This document shows positions 5,464 to 13,757 of a stretch of 17,791 nt of DNA, piece after piece. The DNA is taken from assembly GCF_958445495.1 (NCBI RefSeq), contig NZ_CAUCSQ010000072.1:1-17791 (forward strand). The letters are read 5' to 3'. The translations under genes and the position numbers were made by a program. The DNA is from an uncultured Bacteroides sp. (lineage in GTDB: Bacteria; Bacteroidota; Bacteroidia; Bacteroidales; Bacteroidaceae). Numbering within the stretch: the first letter of the stretch is position 1; each line of letters begins with the position of its first letter. The notes beneath the pieces are model-generated. The model ran no database searches. It was not told the DNA's origin and worked only from the letters and a program-made list of their open reading frames with translations.

Positions 5464-6921
5464 CTATTTTACCGGCGTCTGTTCCAAAGTAGCCACCAGG
5501 AAATCATAGAACTTCTGTACTGTAGGAATCAACACCCTTTCATCCGGCGAGTGTGGTGAACGCAATGTAGGGCCAAAGGAAATCATATCCAATCCCGGAA
5601 TAATAGCTCCGATAATACCGCATTCAAGCCCTGCATGAATCACCTTTACGGCCGGCTCCACACCAAATTGCTGCTTGTATGACGATTTCATCGCATGCAG
5701 AATCGGGGAATTGACATCAGGCTGCCAACCGGAATAACTTCCCGTCATCTCCACTTTCATGCCAGCCATGGAGAAACAGGATTCAAGACTGGTTGCCAGA
5801 TATTCTTTCATGCTGTCGCTGGAACTGCGCGCCAGAATCTTTATCTCCGCCTTCCCACTGCCAATCGTTATAATAGCCAGATTGGAAGAAGTCTCCACCG
5901 TATCAGGGACTGTTGGAATCATGCGGGTCACACCGTTCTGACAAGCAAAAATAGCGTCGATTAAATTATCCTGGATTTCTTCAGGAACCTCGCCAGCCGG
6001 AAGTTCCACCCGTTCCGCCGTAAAACTAACCGGGGTTTCAACCGCCGAATATTCCTCATTGAACAAATCTTCACAGTATTTCACCAATCCCAGCAATTCA
6101 TCTTCATTTTCAGCAGGAACGGTAATGACCGCATGCGCCTCACGCGGAATAGCATTACGCATATTACCGCCTTCCCAGCTAGCCAAACGGGCTTCATAAC
6201 CGGCAACCGCCTCGCGCAAGAAACGCACCAGCAGCTTATTGGCATTGGCACGCCCTTCATTGATTTCCAGTCCGGAATGCCCGCCGCGCAAACCTTTCAA
6301 GCTGACCTTGATAGCGATATCCCCTTCTTCGGGAGCCACTTCCTTATATTCCAGCGTAGCAGTGACATCTACGCCGCCCGCACAGCCTATATACAATTCT
6401 CCTTCATCTTCCGAATCCAGGTTCAAAAGGATTTCCCCGTTCACAGTGCCCGGTTTCAGCCCGAACGCACCGTACATCCCGGTTTCCTCATCTTTAGTAA
6501 TCAATGCTTCCAAAGGACCGTGTTTCAAGTCTTCTGCTTCCAACACGGCCATGATAGCAGCCACGCCAAGCCCGTTATCCGCTCCCAGGGTAGTGCCTTT
6601 AGCTTTCACCCAGTCACCGTCTATATAAGTCTCAATAGGGTCTTTCTCAAAATCATGCACTGTGTCGTTGTTCTTCTGCGGAACCATATCCATGTGCGCC
6701 TGGAGAATCACTCCCTTACGGTTTTCCATACCCGGAGTCGCCGGTTTACGGATAACCACATTGCCGGCTTCGTCTACAAAAGACTCCAATCCCAATCCTT
6801 TCCCGAAATCAATCAGGAACTCCGTTACCTTCTCCAAATGTCCCGACGGCCGGGGAATCTGCGTCAACGAATAAAAATGCTTCCACACGTTTTGTGGAAC
6901 CAAAGAAAGAATAGTACTCAT
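5464..6921 (-). CDS. pepD: Aminoacyl-histidine (cytosol non-specific) dipeptidase
   Basis: This is a zinc metallopeptidase of family M20 (PepD type), hydrolysing Xaa-His and other dipeptides in the cytoplasm. Its 485 aa are the normal family length. Metal-ligand and catalytic motifs are visible: HMDMVPQKN (H76, D78), LGADNGLG (D115), the EE pair at 145-146 in TKDEETG, D169 in LNLDSED, and H457 in SPHSPDER near the C-terminus. The region between about 190 and 385 is the lid/dimerisation domain, with GGHSG at its start. It begins 44 bp after the stop of the flippase-like membrane gene and has no clear promoter of its own, so the two are probably co-transcribed. A terminator lies at 5343-5372. 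Bacteroides genomes usually carry several M20 dipeptidases, so the symbol denotes the family rather than strict orthology. Confidence 0.95.
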   Translation of the reverse strand: MSTILSLVPQNVWKHFYSLTQIPRPSGHLEKVTEFLIDFGKGLGLESFVDEAGNVVIRKPATPGMENRKGVILQAHMDMVPQKNNDTVHDFEKDPIETYIDGDWVKAKGTTLGADNGLGVAAIMAVLEAEDLKHGPLEALITKDEETGMYGAFGLKPGTVNGEILLNLDSEDEGELYIGCAGGVDVTATLEYKEVAPEEGDIAIKVSLKGLRGGHSGLEINEGRANANKLLVRFLREAVAGYEARLASWEGGNMRNAIPREAHAVITVPAENEDELLGLVKYCEDLFNEEYSAVETPVSFTAERVELPAGEVPEEIQDNLIDAIFACQNGVTRMIPTVPDTVETSSNLAIITIGSGKAEIKILARSSSDSMKEYLATSLESCFSMAGMKVEMTGSYSGWQPDVNSPILHAMKSSYKQQFGVEPAVKVIHAGLECGIIGAIIPGLDMISFGPTLRSPHSPDERVLIPTVQKFYDFLVATLEQTPVK

Positions 6922-6965
6922 AACAAATCCATTTTATTAAGTGGTTACTTTTTTTATTGAAGCGG

Positions 6966-7976
6966 TTACTTCCGCTGCTTCCTATTGGCAAACGGTAAAA
7001 CCGCTAAACCATATACACCCAACAAAACTACTAAAAAGGTTTGAATCCCGTGCACAATCAAGGCAAATATTCCGGCATCCGTCAGATTTACTCCATAGAG
7101 CATCATCATGGAAATGATTGCAAAATGCCATGGCCCCGCCCCGTTGGGAGTAGGTACAATAACGGCAAAAGTGCCGCCGACAAACATAACCAATGCCGCC
7201 AACACACCCAAATGAGCGGTAAAAGCAAAACAATAAAACGTAAAATAGAAATGAAAAAAGTAACACGCCCAGATGGCCGATGTATAGAAGAGAAAGAGAG
7301 GAATATTGCGTACCTTTTTCAATGACATCACCCCCTCCCAAATATTGAGTACAAACCCTTTCACTCTTTCATAAAAAAACAATGTCTTTCTTAGACAATA
7401 AAGGAGCAAAAACACTCCGAGCAGGCAAAACAGGACAATATAGAACCAAACGGAAGTCAGAAGATGCAAAAAAGAGGGTATCTTTGTTCCAGTCTGTTGA
7501 AGGAAAGTTACGAACACCGGCAATTGGAGCAACACTGTAATCCCCGTAATAAGGCAAATAGTCAGCGTATCGACCAGCCGCTCCGTGACGACTGTTCCCA
7601 AGGATTTGGCAAACGAAACATTGTCGTACTTGGCCAACACGCCGCAACGGCTCACTTCGCCGACTCTGGGAACCACCAGACTGGCGGCATAAGATATGAA
7701 AACGGCATTTACGCAATCACTTCTTTTCGGGAAAGCGTCCAACGGTTCCAATGTCTGCCTCCACCGCCAACCGCGGAAGACTTGCGCAAACACTCCGAAA
7801 ACCAACGACAAGAGCATCCACCACCAGTTTGTGCCATGCAATAAAGTTTCCCCCGCCTTCGCAAAGTCAAAACCACGATACACCCAAAACAAGATAAAAG
7901 CACCCAAAACAACCGGTAATATCAGTTTCAGCGTCTTTTTTAATAGTTTCTTCATCCTTAATTCTTCATTCTTCAT
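6966..7976 (-). CDS. Multi-pass membrane protein, LPG synthase TM-region / flippase-like family
   Basis: This integral inner-membrane protein (336 aa) belongs to the family built on the transmembrane half of lysylphosphatidylglycerol synthase MprF (YbhN/UPF0104 type). Seen motifs are RGWRWRQTL (68-76), VPRVGEVSRC (102-111), the TERLVDTL helix (131-138) and PTPNGAGPWH (275-284), with about seven to eight hydrophobic helices. There is no soluble lysyl-transferase domain, so it is not a full MprF; lipid or polyprenyl-lipid flipping is suggested for the family but not proven. The start at 7976 is uncertain, as ATG at 7955 gives MKKLLKKTLK directly after AAGG. It is transcribed divergently from rsmA through its own -7 box and leads into pepD. 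Confidence 0.88.
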   Translation of the reverse strand: MKNEELRMKKLLKKTLKLILPVVLGAFILFWVYRGFDFAKAGETLLHGTNWWWMLLSLVFGVFAQVFRGWRWRQTLEPLDAFPKRSDCVNAVFISYAASLVVPRVGEVSRCGVLAKYDNVSFAKSLGTVVTERLVDTLTICLITGITVLLQLPVFVTFLQQTGTKIPSFLHLLTSVWFYIVLFCLLGVFLLLYCLRKTLFFYERVKGFVLNIWEGVMSLKKVRNIPLFLFYTSAIWACYFFHFYFTFYCFAFTAHLGVLAALVMFVGGTFAVIVPTPNGAGPWHFAIISMMMLYGVNLTDAGIFALIVHGIQTFLVVLLGVYGLAVLPFANRKQRK

Positions 7977-7986
7977 TTAAAAGAAT

Positions 7987-7994
7987 TACCTTTG
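7987..7994 (+). promoter_or_regulatory. -7 promoter box of rsmA
   Basis: TACCTTTG is a full TAnnTTTG match, 31 bp before the rsmA ATG. It sits only 7 bp from the oppositely directed box at 8002-8009. Confidence 0.5.
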
Positions 7995-8001
7995 TCGGCT
8001 G

Positions 8002-8009
8002 CAAAAGTA
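8002..8009 (-). promoter_or_regulatory. -7 promoter box of the flippase-like gene
   Basis: On the minus strand it reads TACTTTTG, a full TAnnTTTG match. The start site would be near 7995, about 20 nt before the ATG at 7976, which mildly supports that longer start. Confidence 0.5.
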
Positions 8010-8025
8010 ATTATTTAGTTGGTAA

Positions 8026-8826
8026 ATGAAATTAGTAAAGCCTAAAAAGTTTCTCGGGCAACACTTTCTGAAAGATTTGAAAGTGGCGCAGGATATTGCC
8101 GACACAGTCGACACAGTCCCCGGACTCCCCATTCTGGAAGTAGGCCCCGGAATGGGAGTATTGACTCGGTTCCTGGTGAAAAAAGGAAGGCCGGTGAAAG
8201 TCGTGGAAGTGGACTATGAGTCGGTAGCCTATCTCCGTGAAACCTATCCGTCATTGGAAGACCACATCATTGAAGACGATTTCCTGAAAATGAATCTTCA
8301 ACGTTTGTTCGACGGAGGTCCTTTCGTACTGACAGGCAATTACCCTTATAATATTTCCAGCCAGATATTTTTTAAAATGCTGGACAACAAAGACATCATC
8401 CCCTGCTGCACGGGAATGATACAGAAGGAAGTGGCCGAACGCATCGCTGCCGGACCAGGCAGCAAGACTTACGGCATTCTCAGCGTACTGATACAAGCGT
8501 GGTACAGAGTGGAATACCTGTTCACTGTCAACGAGCACGTGTTCAACCCGCCTCCCAAAGTCAAAAGTGCCGTTATTCGCATGACCCGCAATGAGACCGA
8601 AGAGTTGGGATGTGACGAGAAACTGTTCAAACAAGTAGTGAAAACCACCTTCAACCAACGGCGCAAAACCTTACGCAACTCGATTAAACCTATTTTAGGC
8701 AAAGACTGCCCGTTGACGGAAGACGCATTATTCGACAAACGCCCGGAACAACTGTCGGTAGGAGAATTCATCGACCTGACTAATAAAGTGGAACAAGCAT
8801 TGGAGACCGCCGGCAGCCGGCAGTAA
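8026..8826 (+). CDS. rsmA: 16S rRNA (adenine1518/1519-N6)-dimethyltransferase
   Basis: RsmA (KsgA) dimethylates two adjacent adenines in the helix 45 loop of 16S rRNA, using S-adenosylmethionine late in 30S assembly. The 266-aa length is typical. The N-terminus KKFLGQHFL (7-15) is the family hallmark. SAM motif I is LEVGPGMG (37-44), the acidic SAM residues are in VEVDYE (60-65) and DDF (84-86), and the catalytic motif IV is NYPYNI (105-110). FNPPPKVKSAV (173-183) and the basic FNQRRKTLRNSI (209-220) complete the fold. The gene has its own -7 box. mgtE follows 56 bp after the stop with no terminator between, so the two may share a transcript. Confidence 0.97.
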   Translation: MKLVKPKKFLGQHFLKDLKVAQDIADTVDTVPGLPILEVGPGMGVLTRFLVKKGRPVKVVEVDYESVAYLRETYPSLEDHIIEDDFLKMNLQRLFDGGPFVLTGNYPYNISSQIFFKMLDNKDIIPCCTGMIQKEVAERIAAGPGSKTYGILSVLIQAWYRVEYLFTVNEHVFNPPPKVKSAVIRMTRNETEELGCDEKLFKQVVKTTFNQRRKTLRNSIKPILGKDCPLTEDALFDKRPEQLSVGEFIDLTNKVEQALETAGSRQ

Positions 8827-8882
8827 CCGGCCGACGACTGCGAACAGATAGAATTGGATTTTGTAATTTGCAATTGACAACA

Positions 8883-10223
8883 ATGAACGAGGAATATATT
8901 GACAACATAAAACATCTTATCGAACAAAAAGACGCCGATAAGGTAAAAGAATTTCTCGTCGACCTCCACCCGGCCGACATCGCCGAATTGTGCAACGACC
9001 TGAATCCGGAAGAGGCCAAGTTCGTCTACCGGCTGCTCAACAACGAAACCGCCGCCGATGTTCTTGTCGAAATGGATGAAGACGCCCGTAAAGAGTTCCT
9101 CGAAATGCTTCCTTCCGAAACAATCGCCAAGCGTTTCGTCGATTACATGGACACGGACGATGCGGTAGACCTGATGCGCGAGCTGGATGAAGACAAACAG
9201 GAAGAAGTCCTCTCGCACATCGAAGACATCGAACAGGCGGGGGATATCGTAGACTTGCTGAAATATGACGAAAACACGGCCGGCGGACTGATGGGTACGG
9301 AAATGGTGCTTGTCAATGAAAACTGGAGTATGCCCGAATGCCTGAAAGAGATGCGGCAACAGGCAGAAGAACTGGACGAGATTTATTACGTGTACGTCAT
9401 TGACGACGACGAACGCCTGCGGGGTATCTTCCCGTTAAAGAAAATGATAACCTCTCCTTCCGTATCGAAAGTAAAACACGTGATGCAAAAAGACCCGATT
9501 TCGGTACATGTGGACACGCCCATCGATGAAGTTGTGCAAGCCATCGAAAAGTATGACTTGGTAGCTATCCCCGTTATCGACAGCATCGGCCGGCTTGTAG
9601 GCCAGATTACCGTAGACGACGTCATGGACGAAGTGCGTGAACAATCGGAACGCGACTACCAGTTGGCATCCGGTCTTTCCCAGGATGTGGAAACGGACGA
9701 CAACGTGTTCCGCCAGACGACGGCACGCCTTCCGTGGTTGCTCATCGGCATGATTGGCGGAATCGGCAACTCTATGATACTGGGAAACTTCGACTCGACT
9801 TTTGCCGCCCACCCCGAAATGGCGCTATATATTCCCTTAATCGGCGGTACGGGGGGAAATGTCGGCACGCAATCCTCCGCCATCGTCGTACAGGGACTGG
9901 CGAACAGTTCGCTGGACGCCAAAAACACATTCAAGCAAGTGACTAAAGAAGCGGTGGTGGCGCTAATCAACGCCACTATCATCTCTCTCTTAGTGTACAC
10001 CTATAATTTCATACGGTTCGGGGCAACCGCAACAGTCACTTATTCCGTGTCTATCAGCCTGTTTGCCGTGGTAATGTTCGCCTCCATCTTCGGGACACTA
10101 GTCCCCATGACTCTCGAAAAGCTGAAAATAGACCCCGCCATTGCAACAGGACCGTTTATCGCTATTACAAATGATATCATCGGAATGATGCTATACATGG
10201 GAATTACCGTTTTATTATCGTAA
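8883..10223 (+). CDS. mgtE: MgtE-family magnesium channel
   Basis: MgtE is a dimeric inner-membrane Mg2+ channel gated by intracellular Mg2+. Domains in order are the superhelical MgtE N domain (about 15-125), two CBS domains (about 135-255, with DDDERLRGIFPLKKM and DSIGRLVGQITVDDV), the connecting plug helix, and a five-helix pore domain (about 280-446). The pore signature GGTGGNVGTQSS is at 321-332, and the conserved pore Asp lies in ATGPFIAITND (D431). The 446-aa length is normal. I chose ATG 8883; an in-frame TTG at 8868 would add five residues. The acidic N and CBS domains fit Mg2+ sensing. It follows rsmA by 56 bp and precedes the DUF349 gene by 85 bp, all co-directional. No Mg2+ riboswitch is visible in the short leader. 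Confidence 0.95.
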   Translation: MNEEYIDNIKHLIEQKDADKVKEFLVDLHPADIAELCNDLNPEEAKFVYRLLNNETAADVLVEMDEDARKEFLEMLPSETIAKRFVDYMDTDDAVDLMRELDEDKQEEVLSHIEDIEQAGDIVDLLKYDENTAGGLMGTEMVLVNENWSMPECLKEMRQQAEELDEIYYVYVIDDDERLRGIFPLKKMITSPSVSKVKHVMQKDPISVHVDTPIDEVVQAIEKYDLVAIPVIDSIGRLVGQITVDDVMDEVREQSERDYQLASGLSQDVETDDNVFRQTTARLPWLLIGMIGGIGNSMILGNFDSTFAAHPEMALYIPLIGGTGGNVGTQSSAIVVQGLANSSLDAKNTFKQVTKEAVVALINATIISLLVYTYNFIRFGATATVTYSVSISLFAVVMFASIFGTLVPMTLEKLKIDPAIATGPFIAITNDIIGMMLYMGITVLLS

Positions 10224-10308
10224 AATCAGAATAAACGAAAAAAAATAAGCAAAATAGTATGAAGTAATCGTTTTATTTCATTAATTTGTGACCCAAAACT
10301 AATATACA

Positions 10309-12162
10309 ATGATGGACGCTCATGACACTAATCAGCCCTTGAACCAAGGGGAATTAGAAGAAGAAAAGAAAACAGTTGAGGTTTCTGAGGCTATGACAGA
10401 GACTCCGGCTGAAGAAATGACTGCCGAAGTTCAACCCGAGGCAACGCCTAAACCTGCCACAAAGGAAGACGTACTGAATCGGTTGAAAGAGCTCGCAAAA
10501 GATGCGGAGAACGCCAATAAGCAGGAAATAGACAATCTGAAACAATCATTCTACAAGTTACATAACGCCGAACTGGAGGCTGAAAAAGCACAGTTCATAA
10601 ACGATGGCGGCGCCATCGAGGATTTCGTACCCAAAGGAGATGTATTGGAGGAGGAATTCAAACGCCTGATGGGAATCGTCAAAGATAAACGAAGCAAACT
10701 TATCGCTGAGCTGGAACGGCAAAAAGAAGAGAATCTTCAAGTCAAGCTTTCCATTATCGAAGAACTGAAGGAACTGGTAGAATCGGGTGACGATGCCAAC
10801 AAATCTTACACTGAATTTAAAAAACTCCAACAGCAATGGAACGAGACAAAACTGGTTCCACAAGGCAGAGTGAATGAGCTTTGGAAAAACTACCAGCTAT
10901 ACGTGGAGAAATTTTATGATTTGTTAAAGTTGAACAATGAATTCCGCGAGTATGATTTCAAAAAGAACCTTGAAATAAAGACTCATCTTTGCGAAGCGGC
11001 CGAAAAACTGGCTGACGAGGAAGATGTGGTATCCGCTTTTCACCAACTCCAGAAGCTTCATCAGGAATTCCGTGACACAGGACCGGTAGCGAAGGAGTTG
11101 CGCGACGAAATCTGGAACCGTTTCAAAGCTGCCTCTACTGTCGTAAACCGCCGCCACCAACAACATTTTGAGAAATTGAAAGAAGCGGAACAACATAACC
11201 TGGATCAGAAAACCGTTATCTGCGAAATCGTGGAGGCGATAGAATATGATGAACTGAAAACATTCTCCGCCTGGGAAAACAAGACCCAAGAAGTCATCGC
11301 CTTGCAAAACAAATGGAAAACCATCGGTTTTGCACCACAAAAGATGAATGTGAAAATATTCGAACGTTTCCGCCATGCCTGCGATGATTTTTTCAAGAAA
11401 AAGGGAGAATTCTTCAAAAGGCTGAAAGAAGGCATGAACGAAAATTTGGAAAAGAAAAAAGCCCTTTGTGAAAAAGCGGAAGCCCTGAAAGACAGTACAG
11501 ACTGGAAAACAACCGCCGATGTGTTAACCAAGCTCCAAAAAGAATGGAAAACAATCGGTCCGGTATCAAAAAAACATTCCGATGCGGTATGGAAACGTTT
11601 CATTACGGCTTGCGATTACTTCTTTGAACAGAAAAACAAAGCTACTTCTTCACAGCGTTCCGTGGAAATAGAAAATATGGAGAAGAAAAAAGCGTTAATC
11701 GAAAAGCTGTCTTCCATCGATGAAAGCATGGATGTCGAAGAAGCCGGAACATTAGTACGTGATTTGATGAAAGAATGGAACTCAATCGGACATGTACCGT
11801 TCAAAGAAAAAGACAAACTGTATAAACAATATCATGGGTTAATCGACCAGTTATTCGACCGTTTCAATATCAGCGCATCGAACAAGAAGTTGAGTAACTT
11901 CCGTTCCAACATAAGCAATATCCAGGGAAGCGGGCCGCAATCCCTGTACAGGGAACGTGAGAAACTGGTACGTACTTATGAGAATATGAAGAACGAACTC
12001 CAGACTTATGAAAATAACCTGGGCTTCCTCACCTCTACTTCCAAGAAAGGAAGCAGTTTGCTGACCGAACTCAACCGGAAAGTAGACAAATTGAAAGCGG
12101 ATTTGGAATTAGTATTGGAAAAGATTAAAGTTATCGACGAATCACTGAAAACAGAAGAATAA
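10309..12162 (+). CDS. DUF349 repeat protein, function unknown
   Basis: This large soluble, charged, helical protein (617 aa) is built from DUF349 repeats. Five units can be picked out by a Trp or Phe followed by a phi-G/P turn and an aromatic-rich helix: about 170-207 (QQWNETKLVP), 243-290 (QEFRDTGPV), 330-372 (NKWKTIGFAP), 405-442 (KEWKTIGPVS) and 483-520 (KEWNSIGHVP). Residues 1-55 are a Glu/Thr/Pro-rich, probably disordered tail, and 540-617 form a coiled coil. There is no signal peptide, membrane segment or catalytic motif. The family is common and conserved in Bacteroidetes and has no established biochemical role that I can state. ATG 10309 and 10312 are adjacent; either could be used. 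A near-consensus -7 (TTAATTTG, 10281-10288) precedes it, and a strong terminator follows. Confidence 0.85.
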   Translation: MMDAHDTNQPLNQGELEEEKKTVEVSEAMTETPAEEMTAEVQPEATPKPATKEDVLNRLKELAKDAENANKQEIDNLKQSFYKLHNAELEAEKAQFINDGGAIEDFVPKGDVLEEEFKRLMGIVKDKRSKLIAELERQKEENLQVKLSIIEELKELVESGDDANKSYTEFKKLQQQWNETKLVPQGRVNELWKNYQLYVEKFYDLLKLNNEFREYDFKKNLEIKTHLCEAAEKLADEEDVVSAFHQLQKLHQEFRDTGPVAKELRDEIWNRFKAASTVVNRRHQQHFEKLKEAEQHNLDQKTVICEIVEAIEYDELKTFSAWENKTQEVIALQNKWKTIGFAPQKMNVKIFERFRHACDDFFKKKGEFFKRLKEGMNENLEKKKALCEKAEALKDSTDWKTTADVLTKLQKEWKTIGPVSKKHSDAVWKRFITACDYFFEQKNKATSSQRSVEIENMEKKKALIEKLSSIDESMDVEEAGTLVRDLMKEWNSIGHVPFKEKDKLYKQYHGLIDQLFDRFNISASNKKLSNFRSNISNIQGSGPQSLYREREKLVRTYENMKNELQTYENNLGFLTSTSKKGSSLLTELNRKVDKLKADLELVLEKIKVIDESLKTEE

Positions 12163-12242
12163 ATCTTTAGCCTGCGCCGATACATATTCCCAAATAACCG
12201 ATACACATTCTAAAATAAAAAGAGAAGCTGTGGTTAGTTATG

Positions 12243-12286
12243 AAATGCCCTCTAAAAGTTTTTGTACAACTTTTAGAGGGCATTTT
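12243..12286 (+). terminator. Long hairpin terminator after the DUF349 gene
   Basis: The stem is an 18-bp perfect inverted repeat, AAATGCCCTCTAAAAGTT (12243-12260) with its complement at 12268-12285, and a 7-nt loop. It starts 80 bp beyond the stop. The A-rich left and T-rich right flanks would let it work in either direction. Confidence 0.85.
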
Positions 12287-12644
12287 AAAATTAACGGTTA
12301 TTCCAATTATTCATAAAAGAAAACACGAAAGATTAGTCTCAAAATAGAAACTGAAAGTCGGTAATCTTACAGAGGGAAAATCTTTCAATCCCATCCTATT
12401 GTACGGGTTAATCCGGAGAAAGGAAAAAATCCTGAGAATGAGGAAAAAGGCGTAGAGCTCGCTTGATTTACTGCATTCAAAACTGTAACGGCATTTTTCT
12501 ATCCCATCAAATTCCGTGAAGCCCAAAACTAACTCTATTTTGGAGATTTCTTATATCTTCACCGTATGTTTTTTTATTTCGGATTATCCCGTTTAGGTAG
12601 ACAAACCGTATTTTTGGGGAGATAGAATGCCTAAAAATACAAAA

Positions 12645-12683
12645 AAGGCAACTGTCCCGACATGAATCAGTTGCCTTATATTT
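12645..12683. terminator. Orphan bidirectional terminator-like hairpin
   Basis: AAGGCAACTG (12645-12654) pairs perfectly with CAGTTGCCTT (12668-12677) around a 13-nt loop. It is followed by a T-rich run on the plus strand, and the plus-strand A-run before it gives T on the minus strand. No protein gene ends here, so it either ends an unrecognised RNA or backs up neighbouring terminators. Confidence 0.6.
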
Positions 12684-12861
12684 TTTATTTCAGAAATACC
12701 CCTTTGAAATGGCGCGAAAAGCAAATTTATCTTTTCCACGGGAATTTATAGGAATTTACCCTTCTTTTACTTAATGAATATCTCAACTTTACAGATTAAA
12801 ATGTTAAAAGGAAAAGTCCTCTACTCCCATCTTATACCCTGATAAGGAATAAAACGTTAAA

Positions 12862-12917
12862 AGTTCTTTTTTTCTGTTCCATTTTCCAAGTTTTTAATGA
12901 AACCTTGAAAAAGAACT
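12862..12917. repeat. Inverted repeat in the non-coding region
   Basis: AGTTCTTTTT (12862-12871) and AAAAAGAACT (12908-12917) are perfect complements 36 nt apart, and the right arm is followed by GATTTTT. It is AT-rich, so its role is uncertain. Confidence 0.35.
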
Positions 12918-12994
12918 GATTTTTCCGGATTATCTCTCCCTTTTTTTATCCCGATATGTGTCACCATTTTTCGGGAAACCTCTCAAAAGAGCAT

Positions 12995-13030
12995 AAAAAA
13001 CCCGCAAAATATCTGTTTTTGCGGGTTTTT
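12995..13030 (-). terminator. Terminator downstream of tRNA-Gln
   Basis: CCCGCAAAA (13001-13009) pairs with TTTTGCGGG (13017-13025). On the minus strand six T residues (12995-13000) follow. It is about 24 bp past the tRNA 3' end, and the plus strand also carries a T-run, so it may act both ways. Confidence 0.8.
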
Positions 13031-13053
13031 GTCTGTAAAAAGCTGGTGATAAG

Positions 13054-13124
13054 TTGGGCTACCTGGATTCGAACCAGGAATGACAGGACCAGAATCTGTA
13101 GTGTTACCATTACACCATAGCCCA
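13054..13124 (-). tRNA. tRNA-Gln(CUG)
   Basis: On the minus strand a cloverleaf is readable. The acceptor TGGGCTA pairs with TAGCCCA, the D-arm is GTGTAATGGTAACAC, and the T-arm CCTGGTTCGAATCCAGG has a canonical TTCGAAT loop. The anticodon loop TTCTGGT gives anticodon CTG, reading glutamine CAG. CCA is not encoded. The innermost anticodon-stem pair (ACAGA/CCTGT) is A-C rather than Watson-Crick, whereas I recall A-U in the Bacteroides TTG isoacceptor; this pair is often weak in tRNAs. Promoter and terminator flank it closely, so it is a single-gene unit. Confidence 0.93.
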
Positions 13125-13144
13125 ATGATTTTCGTTTGCGGGTG

Positions 13145-13178
13145 CAAAGATACAAATATTTTGGGAATTCAAAACAAA
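13145..13178 (-). promoter_or_regulatory. Promoter of tRNA-Gln
   Basis: On the minus strand TATCTTTG (13145-13152) matches TAnnTTTG. TTTG -33 candidates lie at 13170-13173 and 13175-13178, with spacers of 17 and 22 bp. The start would be near 13138, about 14 nt before the mature tRNA 5' end. Confidence 0.65.
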
Positions 13179-13287
13179 TCCGATATTTTTTTTGCAAAAA
13201 TGTCCAAATAAGCTTTCCAAACAAAAGTATCTCCACTAAAAAACACAAAAATTGAGGGATAACTTTCTTGTATCCAATAAATCAGCG

Positions 13288-13295
13288 TATATTTG
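13288..13295 (+). promoter_or_regulatory. -7 promoter box of the rsfS-ftsH unit
   Basis: TATATTTG is a full TAnnTTTG match, with a degenerate CTTG at 13267-13270 as a possible -33. The leader to rsfS would be about 87 nt. Confidence 0.55.
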
Positions 13296-13388
13296 TCAAA
13301 AATATCACGTTTATAATCAGAAACAAAGGAGAATCCTTTTTTGTTATAAACCGAAAGAGAACATGAATTATTAATCTCAATTAAAAGA

Positions 13389-13748
13389 ATGAACGATACT
13401 AAAGTATTAATTGAAAAAATAAAAGAGGGAATTCAAGAGAAAAAAGGTAAAAACATCATCATTGCCGATTTAACGAATATAGAAGATACCATCTGTAAAT
13501 ATTTCATTATTTGCCAGGGAAACTCCCCCAGTCAGGTTAGCGCTATCGTAGATTCCGTCAAGGAATTCGCACGCAAGGGAGCAAACAATAAGCCATTTGC
13601 CGTAGACGGGCTCCGAAATGCAGAATGGGTGGCTATGGACTATGCTGACGTATTGGTACATGTTTTCTTGCCGGAGACCAGAGAATTCTACAATCTCGAA
13701 CATCTTTGGGCGGACGCCAAACTCACTCGAATCCCCGATTTAGACTAA
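13389..13748 (+). CDS. rsfS: Ribosome silencing factor RsfS (Iojap family)
   Basis: RsfS binds ribosomal protein uL14 on the large subunit and blocks joining with the 30S subunit, lowering translation in slow growth or starvation. The 119-aa length is standard. Family motifs are DLTNIEDTICKYFIICQGNS (27-46), the W80 / DYADVLVHVF block (84-93) and the C-terminal REFYNLEHLWADA (98-110), which includes the usual Y-x-L-E-x-L-W pattern. The start is an ATG with only weak upstream purines, usual here. ftsH begins 9 bp after the stop, so the two genes are surely co-transcribed. That pairing of rsfS with ftsH and cdsA is a familiar order in Bacteroidetes. Confidence 0.95.
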   Translation: MNDTKVLIEKIKEGIQEKKGKNIIIADLTNIEDTICKYFIICQGNSPSQVSAIVDSVKEFARKGANNKPFAVDGLRNAEWVAMDYADVLVHVFLPETREFYNLEHLWADAKLTRIPDLD

Positions 13749-13757
13749 TCAATAATT

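Larger units (their letters stand above)
12287..12994. other. Non-coding region with isolated hairpins
   Basis: About 700 bp lie between the DUF349 terminator and the tRNA terminator. No frame looks protein-like: the longest, 12311-12526 on the minus strand, needs a TTG start, and its sequence is compositionally odd and lacks any motif. The region holds a bidirectional-looking terminator (12645-12677), a second inverted repeat (12862-12917) and scattered -7-like boxes (TATTTTTG at 12609-12616 on plus; TAAATTTG at 12722-12729 on minus). These could belong to a small RNA, but no recognisable RNA family is seen. It may be a decayed gene remnant. Confidence 0.5.

Noticed and set aside
6133..6960. 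Long open frame antisense to pepD (about 275 codons)
   Set aside because: pepD on the other strand has complete catalytic motifs over the full length; the antisense frame is a by-product of its codon use.
8469..9359. Minus-strand open frame of about 296 codons across the rsmA-mgtE junction
   Set aside because: It spans parts of two confidently identified genes on the plus strand and has no motif or promoter.
12311..12526. Minus-strand frame of about 71 codons in the non-coding block
   Set aside because: It needs a TTG start, has no ribosome site, and has a Cys/Phe/Ser-rich composition without motif; left as non-coding.
12961..13248. Minus-strand frame of about 95 codons
   Set aside because: It runs through the tRNA-Gln gene and its terminator, so it cannot be a real protein gene.
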